From JAGHEK01 sp044426235 (GTDB lineage Bacteria; Bacillota; Clostridia; Peptostreptococcales; Peptostreptococcaceae), in NCBI GenBank assembly GCA_044426235.1, contig JAWXUS010000002.1, positions 83,520-147,519 of the forward strand: DNA of 64,000 nucleotides, in the 5' to 3' direction. The position numbers were made by a program, and so were the translations under genes. The notes under the pieces were generated by a model. It was not told the DNA's origin, searched no databases, and saw only the letters and a program-made list of their open reading frames with translations. Shown in pieces: positions 51,468 through 59,506 of this stretch. Each line of letters begins with the position of its first letter. Positions within the stretch are counted from its first letter, which is position 1.

Positions 51468-52766
51468 ATGAAAAAGGTTGCATTTTATACATTGGGGTGT
51501 AAGGTTAATCAGTATGAAACTGATGCTATGCTTGATATGTTTAAAAAGGACGGGTATGATCAAGTAGAAAGTGAAGAATTTGCAGATGTTTACGTTATAA
51601 ATACTTGTACTGTAACACATATGAGTGATAGAAAATCACGTCAATATATTAGAAGAATGAAAAAGAAAAATCCAGACTCAATAATTTGTGTTGTTGGTTG
51701 TTATTCTCAAGTTTCTCCAGAGGAAATTTTAGAAATAGAAGAAGTAAATTTAGTTATGGGAACTAATGAAAGAAGACAAATTGTTGAAGAAATCAAAAAA
51801 CTTGATGCAAGTAAAAAAATGAGTACAGTTGATGATATAATGAAGGTTCGTGAATTTGAAGAAATTGAAATTAGTCAAACTAACGGAAAAACTCGTGCAT
51901 TTATGAAAATTCAAGATGGTTGTGATAGATTTTGTACTTATTGCATAATTCCTTATGCAAGAGGTGGAAAAATAAGAAGTAGAGATCTTGAAAGTGTAGT
52001 TAATGAAGCTAAGAAGTTATCTGAAAATGGATATAAAGAAATAGTTTTAACTGGAATTCACGTTGCATCTTACGGAAAAGATTTTAAATACGAAAAAGAT
52101 TTACTTACAGTTATAAAAGAAATTGCAAATATTACAAAAATAGAAAGAATAAGAATAAGTTCAGTTGAGCCAATCTTATTTACTGATGAATTTGTTAGTG
52201 AAATAAACAAGATAGATAAACTTTGTAAGCATTATCATTTATCACTTCAAAGTGGTGCAGATGATACACTAGATAGAATGAATAGAAGATATACTACTAA
52301 AGAATATAAAGATATAGTTGATAGATTAAGAGAGAATATAAAAGACGTTTCAATTACAACAGATGTTATAGTAGGTTTCCCAGGTGAAACTAATGATGAG
52401 TTTGATCAAACACTTCAGTTCTTAAAAGAGATCGAATTAACTCAAATGCATATATTCAAGTATTCACCAAGAAAAGGAACTCCTGCATCTGAAATGAAAA
52501 ATCAAATAGATCCTCAAATAAAGCAAATAAGAAGTGATGCATTATCTTCATTAAATAGAGAAAACTTTGAAAAATTTGCATCTAAATTTGTTGGACAAGA
52601 AATGAAAGTTTTATTTGAACAAAGTGTAGATTCAAATAATTACGAAGGACTTACTAACAATTATTTAAGAGTGGTCGTAAGTAGTGATAAGGATTTACAA
52701 GGAGAAATTTTAAACGTATTAATCAAAGAAGTTAAAAATGAATATGTGATAGGGGAATTAGTTTAA
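51468..52766 (+). CDS. mtaB: tRNA threonylcarbamoyladenosine methylthiotransferase MtaB
   Basis: Converts t6A37 to ms2t6A37 in tRNA reading ANN codons. A 432-residue methylthiotransferase: N-terminal domain with three cluster cysteines (C11, C47, C78; YTLGCKVNQYET is the MtaB-type signature), radical SAM motif CDRFCTYC near residue 150, and a C-terminal TRAM domain. It starts directly at the end of rsmE with GGGAGG upstream. With tcdA elsewhere in the window, it is the second t6A-derivative enzyme. Confidence 0.96.
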   Translation: MKKVAFYTLGCKVNQYETDAMLDMFKKDGYDQVESEEFADVYVINTCTVTHMSDRKSRQYIRRMKKKNPDSIICVVGCYSQVSPEEILEIEEVNLVMGTNERRQIVEEIKKLDASKKMSTVDDIMKVREFEEIEISQTNGKTRAFMKIQDGCDRFCTYCIIPYARGGKIRSRDLESVVNEAKKLSENGYKEIVLTGIHVASYGKDFKYEKDLLTVIKEIANITKIERIRISSVEPILFTDEFVSEINKIDKLCKHYHLSLQSGADDTLDRMNRRYTTKEYKDIVDRLRENIKDVSITTDVIVGFPGETNDEFDQTLQFLKEIELTQMHIFKYSPRKGTPASEMKNQIDPQIKQIRSDALSSLNRENFEKFASKFVGQEMKVLFEQSVDSNNYEGLTNNYLRVVVSSDKDLQGEILNVLIKEVKNEYVIGELV

Positions 52767-53089
52767 TGAGTGATTGTATTTTTTGCAAAATAATAAATAA
52801 TGAAATACCTTCAACTAAAATTTTTGAAAATGAACACGTGTTAGCTTTTAATGATATAAATCCAGAAGCGCCAGTTCATATTCTTGTTATTCCAAAGGCG
52901 CATTATAAAAGTATCTTAGAAATTGAAGATATGAATATAATTAGTGAAATGCATAAAGCTATAAAGATTATTGTTAAAGAAAAAAACATTGATCAAAGTG
53001 GTTTTAGGTTAGTTAATAATTGTGGACAAGATGCAAATCAATTAGTTGACCATATACATTATCATATTTTAGGTGGTAAAAAATTATAA
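52766..53089 (+). CDS. hinT: Histidine triad (HIT) nucleotide-binding protein, HinT type
   Basis: A 107-residue purine-nucleoside phosphoramidase-type protein. The triad is H96-I-H98-Y-H100 near the end; CIFCKIINNEIPSTKIF at the start has the zinc-type cysteines, and ILVIPKAHYKSI is typical. The stop of mtaB overlaps its ATG by one base (TAATG), so translation is coupled. Confidence 0.95.
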   Translation: MSDCIFCKIINNEIPSTKIFENEHVLAFNDINPEAPVHILVIPKAHYKSILEIEDMNIISEMHKAIKIIVKEKNIDQSGFRLVNNCGQDANQLVDHIHYHILGGKKL

Positions 53090-53138
53090 TAATCCATAAA
53101 AAATATTTTATTTTATCAAAAAAATCGAAAAAAAGTAC

Positions 53139-53167
53139 TTGAAAAATAAAAAAGATTAGTTTATAAT
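53139..53167 (+). promoter_or_regulatory. Promoter of rpsU-yqeY
   Basis: TTGAAA at 53139-53144, 17 bases, perfect TATAAT at 53162-53167. A small leader hairpin (TGAAAC / GTTTCA, 53177-53195) lies in the leader. Confidence 0.85.
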
Positions 53168-53231
53168 AACGAGGTATGAAACTTTATATGTTTCAACATA
53201 ATTCGCGCAATACGGAGGGAGGGAAAAAGAA

Positions 53232-53411
53232 ATGTCAGAAGTTAAAATAAGAGAAAATGAAACATTAGACAGCGCTTTAAGAAGATTTAAACGTCAGTGT
53301 GCTATGTCTGGCATCATGTCTGAAGTAAGAAAAAGAGAGCACTATGATAAACCAAGTGTAAGACGTAAGAAGAAGGCAGAAGCTGCTAGAAGAAAAAACG
53401 CTAAGAAATAG
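53232..53411 (+). CDS. rpsU: 30S ribosomal protein S21
   Basis: A 59-residue basic protein starting MSEVKIRENETLDSALRRFK, with the S21 middle GIMSEVRKREHYDKPS and a tail of Arg, Lys and Ala. ATG follows a long purine site (GGAGGGAGGG). It has its own strong promoter and is followed 26 bases later by yqeY, the usual pairing. Confidence 0.98.
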   Translation: MSEVKIRENETLDSALRRFKRQCAMSGIMSEVRKREHYDKPSVRRKKKAEAARRKNAKK

Positions 53412-53437
53412 TAATAAATAGCAAAGAGGTGAGGGGC

Positions 53438-53881
53438 ATGTCCCTTAAAGAAAGATTACAAGAAGACTTAAAGTCTTCGATGAAGAATAAAGAGACACTT
53501 AGAAAATCTGTTATAACATTAATTAGAGCAGCTATTAAGCAGTTTGAAATTGATAATAGAGTCGAGCTTAACGATGAAGAAATAATTGATATTATTTCTA
53601 AACAATTAAAGCAAAGAAACGACGCACTAGATGAATTTAAAAAAGCTGATAGAGAAGATTTAGTTAGTGAAACAGAATCTGAAATTAAAGTTTTAAAAGA
53701 GTACCTACCTCAACAATTAAGCGAAGAAGAGTTAGAAGTAATAGTAAAAGAAACTATATCTGAAGTGGGAGCTACTTCTATGAAAGATATGGGAAAAATA
53801 ATGTCAGTTATACAACCTAAAACAAAAGGTCGTGCTGATGGTAAATTAATAAATAAGTTAGTGAAAGCTAACTTACAATAG
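53438..53881 (+). CDS. yqeY: YqeY/GatB C-terminal-like domain protein
   Basis: A 147-residue protein matching the YqeY family: MSLKERLQEDLKSSMKNKE, AIKQFEIDNR, LKEYLPQQLSEEEL and MGKIMSVIQPKTKGRADG. The family resembles the tail domain of GatB that holds tRNA; exact role uncertain. ATG 53438 is chosen for GAGGTGAGG upstream; a GTG at 53429 lies inside it. Co-transcribed with rpsU. Confidence 0.93.
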   Translation: MSLKERLQEDLKSSMKNKETLRKSVITLIRAAIKQFEIDNRVELNDEEIIDIISKQLKQRNDALDEFKKADREDLVSETESEIKVLKEYLPQQLSEEELEVIVKETISEVGATSMKDMGKIMSVIQPKTKGRADGKLINKLVKANLQ

Positions 53882-53885
53882 ATTA

Positions 53886-53917
53886 AAAACCTAGAGATTA
53901 TTCTCTAGGTTTTTTTA
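53886..53917 (+). terminator. Terminator after yqeY
   Basis: AAACCTAGAGA / TCTCTAGGTTT, an 11-bp stem followed by T. Confidence 0.92.
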
Positions 53918-53993
53918 ATTTTATAATTATTTAGTAATATTTAAAGTGACCTCCACATAATATTTATTAGAATAAACTAAGGAGGAAATAAAT

Positions 53994-54491
53994 TTGATTG
54001 TTTCAATAAAAGAAGTAAAAAGATTTATAATAAGTATTTTAGTACCAATATTAGTTGGGGTATCTAGTAGTTTAATTTCACAATTAATTTCAAAGATAGA
54101 TACTACAACGTATTATTCAGATTTAATAAAGCCAAGTTTTGCACCGCCTGCAAGTATATTTGGGATCGTTTGGCCAATACTTTTTATTCTTATGGGGATA
54201 TCTTTTTATATAATTTATAGACAAGGAAAAAACAATCCAAAAGTTAACGATGCACTTTTTTATTACTATTTACAATTAGGACTTAATTTTTTATGGAGTA
54301 TATTATTTTTTGGATTCGATTTAAGATTTACGGCATTATTTAATATTGGACTTTTAATAGTCGTTGTAATAGTTATGATTATTAAGTTTTATCAGATAGA
54401 TAAAAAAGCTGCAATCCTTAATATACCTTATTTAATATGGTTAATATATGCATTTTTCCTAAATTACTTTATATGGATAATTAATAAATAA
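53994..54491 (+). CDS. tspO: TspO/MBR family membrane protein
   Basis: A 165-residue protein with five hydrophobic segments, the TspO fold. The signature loop KPSFAPPASIFGIVWPILFILMG after the first span and the LNFLWSILFF segment are conserved. TspO proteins bind porphyrins and other tetrapyrroles (known for some members); the role here is unknown. TTG start with AAGGAGG upstream. Single-gene unit with terminators on both sides. Confidence 0.92.
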   Translation: MIVSIKEVKRFIISILVPILVGVSSSLISQLISKIDTTTYYSDLIKPSFAPPASIFGIVWPILFILMGISFYIIYRQGKNNPKVNDALFYYYLQLGLNFLWSILFFGFDLRFTALFNIGLLIVVVIVMIIKFYQIDKKAAILNIPYLIWLIYAFFLNYFIWIINK

Positions 54492-54515
54492 TCTCTCGTT
54501 TTGAGAGATTTTTTA
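54490..54515 (+). terminator. Terminator after tspO
   Basis: AATCTCTC / GAGAGATT with a short T loop and a T tail, starting in the tspO stop codon. Confidence 0.92.
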
Positions 54516-54525
54516 TTTTTAAGAG

Positions 54526-54565
54526 TTTACAATATGTATTAAAAAAAGTATGATATACAAGTATA
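54526..54565 (+). promoter_or_regulatory. Promoter and possible operator of the ArsR gene
   Basis: TTTACA at 54526-54531, 17 bases, TATGAT at 54549-54554. An inverted repeat TATAC-AA-GTATA (54554-54565) follows the -10 box and spans the likely start site, a suitable place for an autoregulatory repressor. Confidence 0.5.
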
Positions 54566-54586
54566 AAAAAATTATGAGGTGATATT

Positions 54587-54937
54587 TTGGATTTAATACA
54601 GATATTAAAGGCTTTATCAGATGAAAGTAGACTTAGAATTTTAAATGTTATAAGAGAAAAACCTCTTTGTGTTTGTGAAATTGAAGAAGTTTTAAATATG
54701 AGTCAATCGAATGTATCAAGGCATTTAAGTAAACTTGTAAATGCAAAAATCGTTATATTTTATAAAAAGGCGAAGTATGTTTATTATGAAATTAATAAAG
54801 ATATATTTTTACAATATGATTTTATTGAGAAAATAATAATGAAAGAATTAGTAAGTATTAATGATTTTAAATTTGATTTAGAAAATTTAGATACTATTAA
54901 AGATCTAGATTGTTGTACAAAACATAATTTATCTTAA
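54587..54937 (+). CDS. ArsR/SmtB-family metal(loid)-responsive regulator
   Basis: A 116-residue winged-helix repressor. MDLIQILKALSDESRLRILNVI is the family start; the recognition helix is MSQSNVSRHLSKLV. The LCVCEIEEV segment keeps the ELCVC-type cysteines that bind As(III)/Sb(III) in ArsR, with a further CC pair near the end (LDCCTKHN). No transporter or reductase gene lies next to it, so the controlled gene is elsewhere or it controls only itself. TTG start with GAGGTGAT upstream. Confidence 0.9.
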   Translation: MDLIQILKALSDESRLRILNVIREKPLCVCEIEEVLNMSQSNVSRHLSKLVNAKIVIFYKKAKYVYYEINKDIFLQYDFIEKIIMKELVSINDFKFDLENLDTIKDLDCCTKHNLS

Positions 54938-54965
54938 AGTTCTCTTTTAATGAGAACTTTTTTTG
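54936..54965 (+). terminator. Terminator after the ArsR gene
   Basis: AAAGTTCTC / GAGAACTTT, a 9-bp stem followed by TTTT. Confidence 0.92.
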
Positions 54966-55067
54966 TGTTTAGATAATAATCTAATAAGGACAAGATAAAT
55001 ATAAGTTTGTCATTAAAAATAAAAAAAAACATATATATTTTATAAAGTATTAAATGTGGAGGGATTT

Positions 55068-55286
55068 ATGTTTGATGTTAATAAGCCAACTATAACTACT
55101 ATTGGTAATACTTTTTTGAGCATAGAAAATTATTTATCTATTATTAATTATGAAACTAATATGATTAAAATAAAAACTAAGGAAAAAACTATAAAAATTA
55201 ATGGGGATAATCTTTACTTAAAATATATTGATGATGGCGAAATTGGTATAAAAGGGGTTATTTATAATATAGAATTTATTGATTAA
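55068..55286 (+). CDS. yqfC: YabP/YqfC-family sporulation protein YqfC
   Basis: A 72-residue protein of the YabP/YqfC family, beta-rich, starting MFDVNKPTITTIGNTFLSIENY and ending in the GEIGIKGVIYNIEFID strand pair. Such genes are mother-cell sporulation genes in Bacillus and Clostridia. ATG 55068 is chosen for GGAGGG upstream. It is followed by yqfD with a 10-base gap, the conserved pair. Confidence 0.88.
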   Translation: MFDVNKPTITTIGNTFLSIENYLSIINYETNMIKIKTKEKTIKINGDNLYLKYIDDGEIGIKGVIYNIEFID

Positions 55287-55296
55287 GGGGGAAGAA

Positions 55297-56580
55297 ATGA
55301 TAAGCTATATAAGAGGATACTATACCATTTTAGCGAATGGTATTGGTATTGAAAAGTTTTTGAATTATTTAATTAGAAATAATATAAAGGTGTATAATGT
55401 TAAAAGGCTTGGTGATACTAAAATTCAATTTAATGTTAGTCGAGAGGATTTTAAAGAATTTAAAAAGATATATAAAGGGAGTAGCTTTGATGTTAAAGTA
55501 AAACAAAAAGTTGGACTACCATTTATAATGATTACAATTTACAAGAATAAAATGATGTGGATTGGGGCTATTATTTCATTATTTATATTAATGGCAACAT
55601 CTCAATTTGTAACAGATGTACATATTCAAGTTCCTGAGGGAATTAAGATTGATGAATTAAGAGAAGAACTTTATAGCATTGGTTTAAAGCCAGGAATTAA
55701 TAAAAAAGACATAGATAGAAAAAATATAAGAGATGAAATAATGATAAAGTTTAATGATATTGCATACATATCAATAAATGTTAAGGGTACTAACGTGTTC
55801 GTTACTGTAACTAAAAAGGCTGAAACGTTAGAATCAAAAGAAGATTCAAATTTTTGTAATGTTATTGCCACAAAAAATGGTATAATAGAAGAGGTAATAG
55901 CAAGAAGTGGGACAACAGTAGTAAAAGAAGGTGATATAGTAAAAGCTGGTGATGTGCTGGTTACTGGTGCAAATACAAAGTCGCCTCCTGAAATTTGGGC
56001 AAGTACTTTTTATGAGGTAGTTGAGAGTGATACATATAATGATTCTGTAAAAGAGAAAACGGGTAAGAAAAAAAATGTTTTTACTTTAAAGTTTTATGAT
56101 GAAGAATTTACTATTAGAAGAAATATTGGTTTTAATAATTACATAATTGAAAATAATGAATATGAGTTTTCTTTTGGAAACTACACTTTCCCGCTTAAAG
56201 TAGAAGTTAGTACTTTTTATGAGTCGATAGATACGAGTGTTGAAAAAGACAAAGAAAAATTAAAAGTAGACTTAAAAGAAAAGGCAATGAATGAGTTAAA
56301 TTACATAATTCCACCTTCCGCAAGATATAGAGATGTAAAAGATGCTTATAAAGTTGACAAAGATATGTTAAAATATACTTTAACGGTTCAAACTTCTGAA
56401 AATATTGCAGATATTTATCCACTTACAAAAGCCGAGGCTGAAAAATTAATTTTAGAACAAAATCAAAATGAAGAAGAAATTATTCCTTCAAATCCTGAAA
56501 AAAGACCGACAGATGATATTAGAAATGAATTTGATGATAAGATTAAAGAAGATACAAATGAAGAAACGAATGATCAGTAA
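55297..56580 (+). CDS. yqfD: Sporulation protein YqfD
   Basis: A 427-residue membrane protein of the YqfD family, needed for sporulation. The N-terminal part (ISYIRGYYTILANGIGIEKFLNYL) precedes a single span at about 85-105 (WIGAIISLFILMATSQFVTDV); a large outer domain with the NVIATKNGIIEEVIARSGT / VVKEGDIVKAGDVLVTG block follows, and the end is acidic. ATG 55297 is chosen for AAGGGGGAAGAA upstream. In most relatives phoH follows; here ybeY follows directly. Confidence 0.92.
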   Translation: MISYIRGYYTILANGIGIEKFLNYLIRNNIKVYNVKRLGDTKIQFNVSREDFKEFKKIYKGSSFDVKVKQKVGLPFIMITIYKNKMMWIGAIISLFILMATSQFVTDVHIQVPEGIKIDELREELYSIGLKPGINKKDIDRKNIRDEIMIKFNDIAYISINVKGTNVFVTVTKKAETLESKEDSNFCNVIATKNGIIEEVIARSGTTVVKEGDIVKAGDVLVTGANTKSPPEIWASTFYEVVESDTYNDSVKEKTGKKKNVFTLKFYDEEFTIRRNIGFNNYIIENNEYEFSFGNYTFPLKVEVSTFYESIDTSVEKDKEKLKVDLKEKAMNELNYIIPPSARYRDVKDAYKVDKDMLKYTLTVQTSENIADIYPLTKAEAEKLILEQNQNEEEIIPSNPEKRPTDDIRNEFDDKIKEDTNEETNDQ

Positions 56581-56610
56581 AATAATACAAACAAAAGAAA
56601 AGGAATTAAT

Positions 56611-57066
56611 ATGGAACTTATAATTGATAATAGACAAGAAAAATTTGAAATAGAAAATGAATTAATAAAAAACATAGAAAAGATAATAATAGAATGTATG
56701 GACTATGAAGAAATAGATGATGATTATGAAGTTAGTTTATCATTTGTTGAAAATGAAGAAATTAAGCAATTAAATAATGATTTTAGAGGAATTGATAAAG
56801 TAACTGATGTATTATCTTTTCCATTAATTGATGATTATGATGTAGAACTTTTTGAAAAATCACTTGGTGACATTGTAATTTGTATGGACCGTGCCTATGA
56901 ACAAAGTATTGAGTATAATCATTCTTTCCAAAGAGAAGTTTGTTTTTTAATTTGCCATAGTATGTTCCATTTATTAGGATACGATCACGATACTGAAGAA
57001 AATACTAAGATTATGAGAAGTAAAGAAGAATATATTCTAAATAAGTTAAACATAACAAGGGAGTAA
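56611..57066 (+). CDS. ybeY: Endoribonuclease YbeY
   Basis: Zinc-dependent RNase for 16S rRNA maturation and ribosome quality control. The 151-residue protein has the family stretch LNNDFRGIDKVTDVLSFP and the metal motif H-x3-H-x5-H in HSMFHLLGYDH (a Ser replaces the common Gly after the first His). AAAGGAA precedes the ATG. It lies before dgkA. Confidence 0.95.
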   Translation: MELIIDNRQEKFEIENELIKNIEKIIIECMDYEEIDDDYEVSLSFVENEEIKQLNNDFRGIDKVTDVLSFPLIDDYDVELFEKSLGDIVICMDRAYEQSIEYNHSFQREVCFLICHSMFHLLGYDHDTEENTKIMRSKEEYILNKLNITRE

Positions 57067-57072
57067 TTTTTT

Positions 57073-57792
57073 ATGAAACCAAAAAAAAATCGACAAAGTA
57101 TAATTAGTGCATTTAATGCAGCAATTGAAGGAATTTTATATACCTTTAAATCAGAAAGAAATATGAAAATACATTATTTTGTGGCAGTTGTAGTTTTTAC
57201 TCTGAGTCTATTTCTAGATCTTACAAAAGTAGAAATGATAATGCTTGTTTTCTCAATTAGTTTAGTTGTTATTTCTGAAATGTTTAATACTGCAATAGAA
57301 AAAACTATTGATATGATAACTGAGGAATATAATATTTTAGCAAAAATTGCAAAAGATGTTGCCGCAGGAGGAGTTCTTGTTGCGAGTTTAAATGCAGTAG
57401 TAGTTGGATATTTACTTTTTTATGATAAATTAGCAGAAGTGTCAGATTCACTACTTTATACCATTAGACAATCAGAAATTCATATAACACTTATTTGTAT
57501 AGTTTTAGTTTTAATCGCAGTAGTAGTTGTAAAGTCAATAACTTCAACTGGAACTCCACTAAAGGGTGGAATGCCAAGTGGTCACGCAGCGCTTGCCTTT
57601 GCTATGGCTACTGCAATTACTTTTATGATGGAGAGAGTTGTAACTTCAACTCTTGCATATTTAATGGCAGGACTTGTTGCCCAAAGTAGGATTGAAGGAA
57701 AAATACATTCTTTTTGGGAAACTGTTGCGGGTGCACTTCTTGGAACTTTAATATGTATATTAGTGTTTCAAGTTAGTAGATTTTATATTTAA
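57073..57792 (+). CDS. dgkA: Fused diacylglycerol/undecaprenol kinase and PAP2 phosphatase
   Basis: A 239-residue membrane protein with two parts. Residues 1 to about 125 are a DgkA-type lipid kinase (SERNMKIHYFVAV, EMFNTAIEKTIDMI with active-site Glu, AKDVAAGGVLV). The second part (about 135-239) is a PAP2 domain with GMPSGHAALAF and SRIEGKIHSFWE, matching the PSGH and SR-x5-H motifs; the final D of the latter is E. Kinase and phosphatase in one chain could balance undecaprenol and its phosphate. It starts 6 bases after ybeY. Confidence 0.9.
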   Translation: MKPKKNRQSIISAFNAAIEGILYTFKSERNMKIHYFVAVVVFTLSLFLDLTKVEMIMLVFSISLVVISEMFNTAIEKTIDMITEEYNILAKIAKDVAAGGVLVASLNAVVVGYLLFYDKLAEVSDSLLYTIRQSEIHITLICIVLVLIAVVVVKSITSTGTPLKGGMPSGHAALAFAMATAITFMMERVVTSTLAYLMAGLVAQSRIEGKIHSFWETVAGALLGTLICILVFQVSRFYI

Positions 57793-57817
57793 AAATTTAA
57801 AGTTTAAAATAATAACT

Positions 57818-57845
57818 AAAAAAGAAGTTTATACTTCTTTTTTTT
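57818..57845 (+). terminator. Terminator after dgkA/PAP2
   Basis: AAAAAGAAG / CTTCTTTTT with loop TTTATA and a long T run. It is followed by an extended -10 (TGTTATAAT) about 57847-57855 that may serve cdd-era. Confidence 0.88.
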
Positions 57846-57946
57846 GTGTTATAATAAAAAATACAAAAAATTATAATATTTTTTTAATGTACTAAGTTTT
57901 AGTACTAATTGAAAATTATTAAATATAAATGTATAAGGGTGATCAA

Positions 57947-58354
57947 ATGACTAATATTGAACTTTTAGAAATAGCAGAGAAAGCAAGAGAGAATGCTTAC
58001 GTACCATATTCAAATTTTAGAGTAGGAGCGGCACTTTTAACTAAAAGCGGAAAAGTATTTACTGGTTGTAATGTTGAATGTGCATCTTTTGGTGGGACAA
58101 ACTGTGCCGAGAGAACTGCATTATTTAAAGCGATATCTGAAGGTTATCAAGATATAGATACAATAGCAATCGCTAGCACTAATTCAGAAAATAATGAACC
58201 AACATTCCCGTGTGGAATTTGTAGACAAGTTATAATTGAGTTTGGAGCGGACATAAAAATCGTTACAGGATATTCAAAAGGTGATATATATGAATGTACT
58301 ATGGCAGATTTAGTACCGAATTACTTCTCAGGAAAAGACTTTATAAAAGAATAG
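57947..58354 (+). CDS. cdd: Cytidine deaminase
   Basis: Deaminates cytidine and deoxycytidine in pyrimidine salvage. The 135-residue protein has the zinc motifs CAERTALF (Cys and catalytic Glu) and PCGICRQ, and the start YVPYSNFRVGAALL. ATG 57947 is chosen for AAGGGTGAT upstream; ATG 57929 has no site. Conserved between dgkA and era. Confidence 0.96.
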   Translation: MTNIELLEIAEKARENAYVPYSNFRVGAALLTKSGKVFTGCNVECASFGGTNCAERTALFKAISEGYQDIDTIAIASTNSENNEPTFPCGICRQVIIEFGADIKIVTGYSKGDIYECTMADLVPNYFSGKDFIKE

Positions 58355-58364
58355 GAGATATTTT

Positions 58365-59255
58365 ATGTTTAAATCAGGATTTGTAAGTATAGTTGGAAGG
58401 CCAAATGTTGGTAAATCAACTCTTATGAATAACGTTGTTGGAGAAAAAATAGCAATTATGAGTGATAAACCTCAAACAACTAGAAACACAATACAAGCAG
58501 TTTATACAGATGAAGAAAAGCAAATAGTATTTTTAGATACTCCAGGAATTCACAAGCCAAAAACTAAACTTGGTGAATTTATGGTTAAATCTGCAACAGA
58601 TGCATTCAAAAATGTTGATGTTGTTTTATACGTTGTTGATGAATCAAAAAAGATAGGTCCAGGAGATAGAATGATAATGGACAATCTAAAGGAAATAAAA
58701 GCACCTGTAGTTTTAATAATAAATAAGATGGATCAAATTGAAGAGGAAGATTTATTCGCTTTAATGAAGATGTATCATGCAGAAAACATATTTGAACAAA
58801 TAGTTCCAATTTCTGCACTTAAAGGAAGAAATATAAAAGAACTTTTAAAAGTTATAGATAATCATTTAGAAGAAGGTCCTAAGTATTTCCCAGAATATAT
58901 GATAACAGATCAACCTGAAAGAGTTTTAATTTCTGAACTTATAAGAGAAAAAGTACTTCACTACATACACGACGAAATTCCTCACGGAGTAGCGGTTGAA
59001 ATTGAAAGTATGAAATCTAGAAACAATAAAGAAATAGTTGATATATCTGCAGTTATTTATTGTGAAAGAGATTCTCACAAAGGAATTATAATTGGAAAAA
59101 ATGGAAGAAAATTAAAAGGAATTGGAAAATCTGCAAGAGAAGATATAGAGCTTTTACTTGGTTCAAAAATCCATTTACAAACTTGGGTAAAAGTTAAATC
59201 TAATTGGAGAAATATGCAAAATTATGTTACTAATTTCGGATACACAGATAAATAA
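58365..59255 (+). CDS. era: GTPase Era
   Basis: Ribosome-maturation GTPase that binds the 3' end of 16S rRNA. 296 residues: G1 GRPNVGKSTLMN, G3 DTPGIHKPK, G4 NKMD, and a C-terminal KH domain (GIIIGKNGRKLKGIGKSAREDIELLL). GGAG precedes the ATG, 10 bases after cdd. Confidence 0.98.
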   Translation: MFKSGFVSIVGRPNVGKSTLMNNVVGEKIAIMSDKPQTTRNTIQAVYTDEEKQIVFLDTPGIHKPKTKLGEFMVKSATDAFKNVDVVLYVVDESKKIGPGDRMIMDNLKEIKAPVVLIINKMDQIEEEDLFALMKMYHAENIFEQIVPISALKGRNIKELLKVIDNHLEEGPKYFPEYMITDQPERVLISELIREKVLHYIHDEIPHGVAVEIESMKSRNNKEIVDISAVIYCERDSHKGIIIGKNGRKLKGIGKSAREDIELLLGSKIHLQTWVKVKSNWRNMQNYVTNFGYTDK

Positions 59256-59300
59256 GACTTTATTCCCAAAAAATACTTTATAAAAGTATGCATTATTTTA

Positions 59301-59347
59301 CCCTTTCTTACTTAAAATATAACAAAACCGTAAGAAGGGGGTTTTTT
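59301..59347 (+). terminator. Terminator-like hairpin that includes the yqzL Shine-Dalgarno
   Basis: CCCTTTCTTAC (59301-59311) pairs over 11 bp with GTAAGAAGGGG (59330-59340), then G and six T. It looks like an intrinsic terminator after era with an 18-base loop, but the 3' arm holds AAGGGGG, the ribosome-binding site of the ATG at 59351. Translation of yqzL thus needs the stem to be open. Confidence 0.65.
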
Positions 59348-59350
59348 AAA

Positions 59351-59506
59351 ATGAAAACTAAGGTTTGGGAAGTCTTTAAAAATACTGGTAACATTGAGGC
59401 GTATCTTTATTTAAAAGAACATAATAAACTAGAGTCAGGTTTTGATGACTTAAGGGAGAATGATACTGCAGATGATGGTTTTGAACACGCAGGCGATAGT
59501 GATTAA
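59351..59506 (+). CDS. yqzL: YqzL-family small protein
   Basis: A 51-residue protein: MKTKVWEVFKNTGNIEAYLYLKEHNKL, then an acidic tail. This matches the YqzL family, found between era and recO in Firmicutes; function unknown. The ATG at 59351 follows AAGGGGG; the longer frame from 59288 runs through the hairpin and has no site. recO begins inside this gene. Confidence 0.82.
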   Translation: MKTKVWEVFKNTGNIEAYLYLKEHNKLESGFDDLRENDTADDGFEHAGDSD

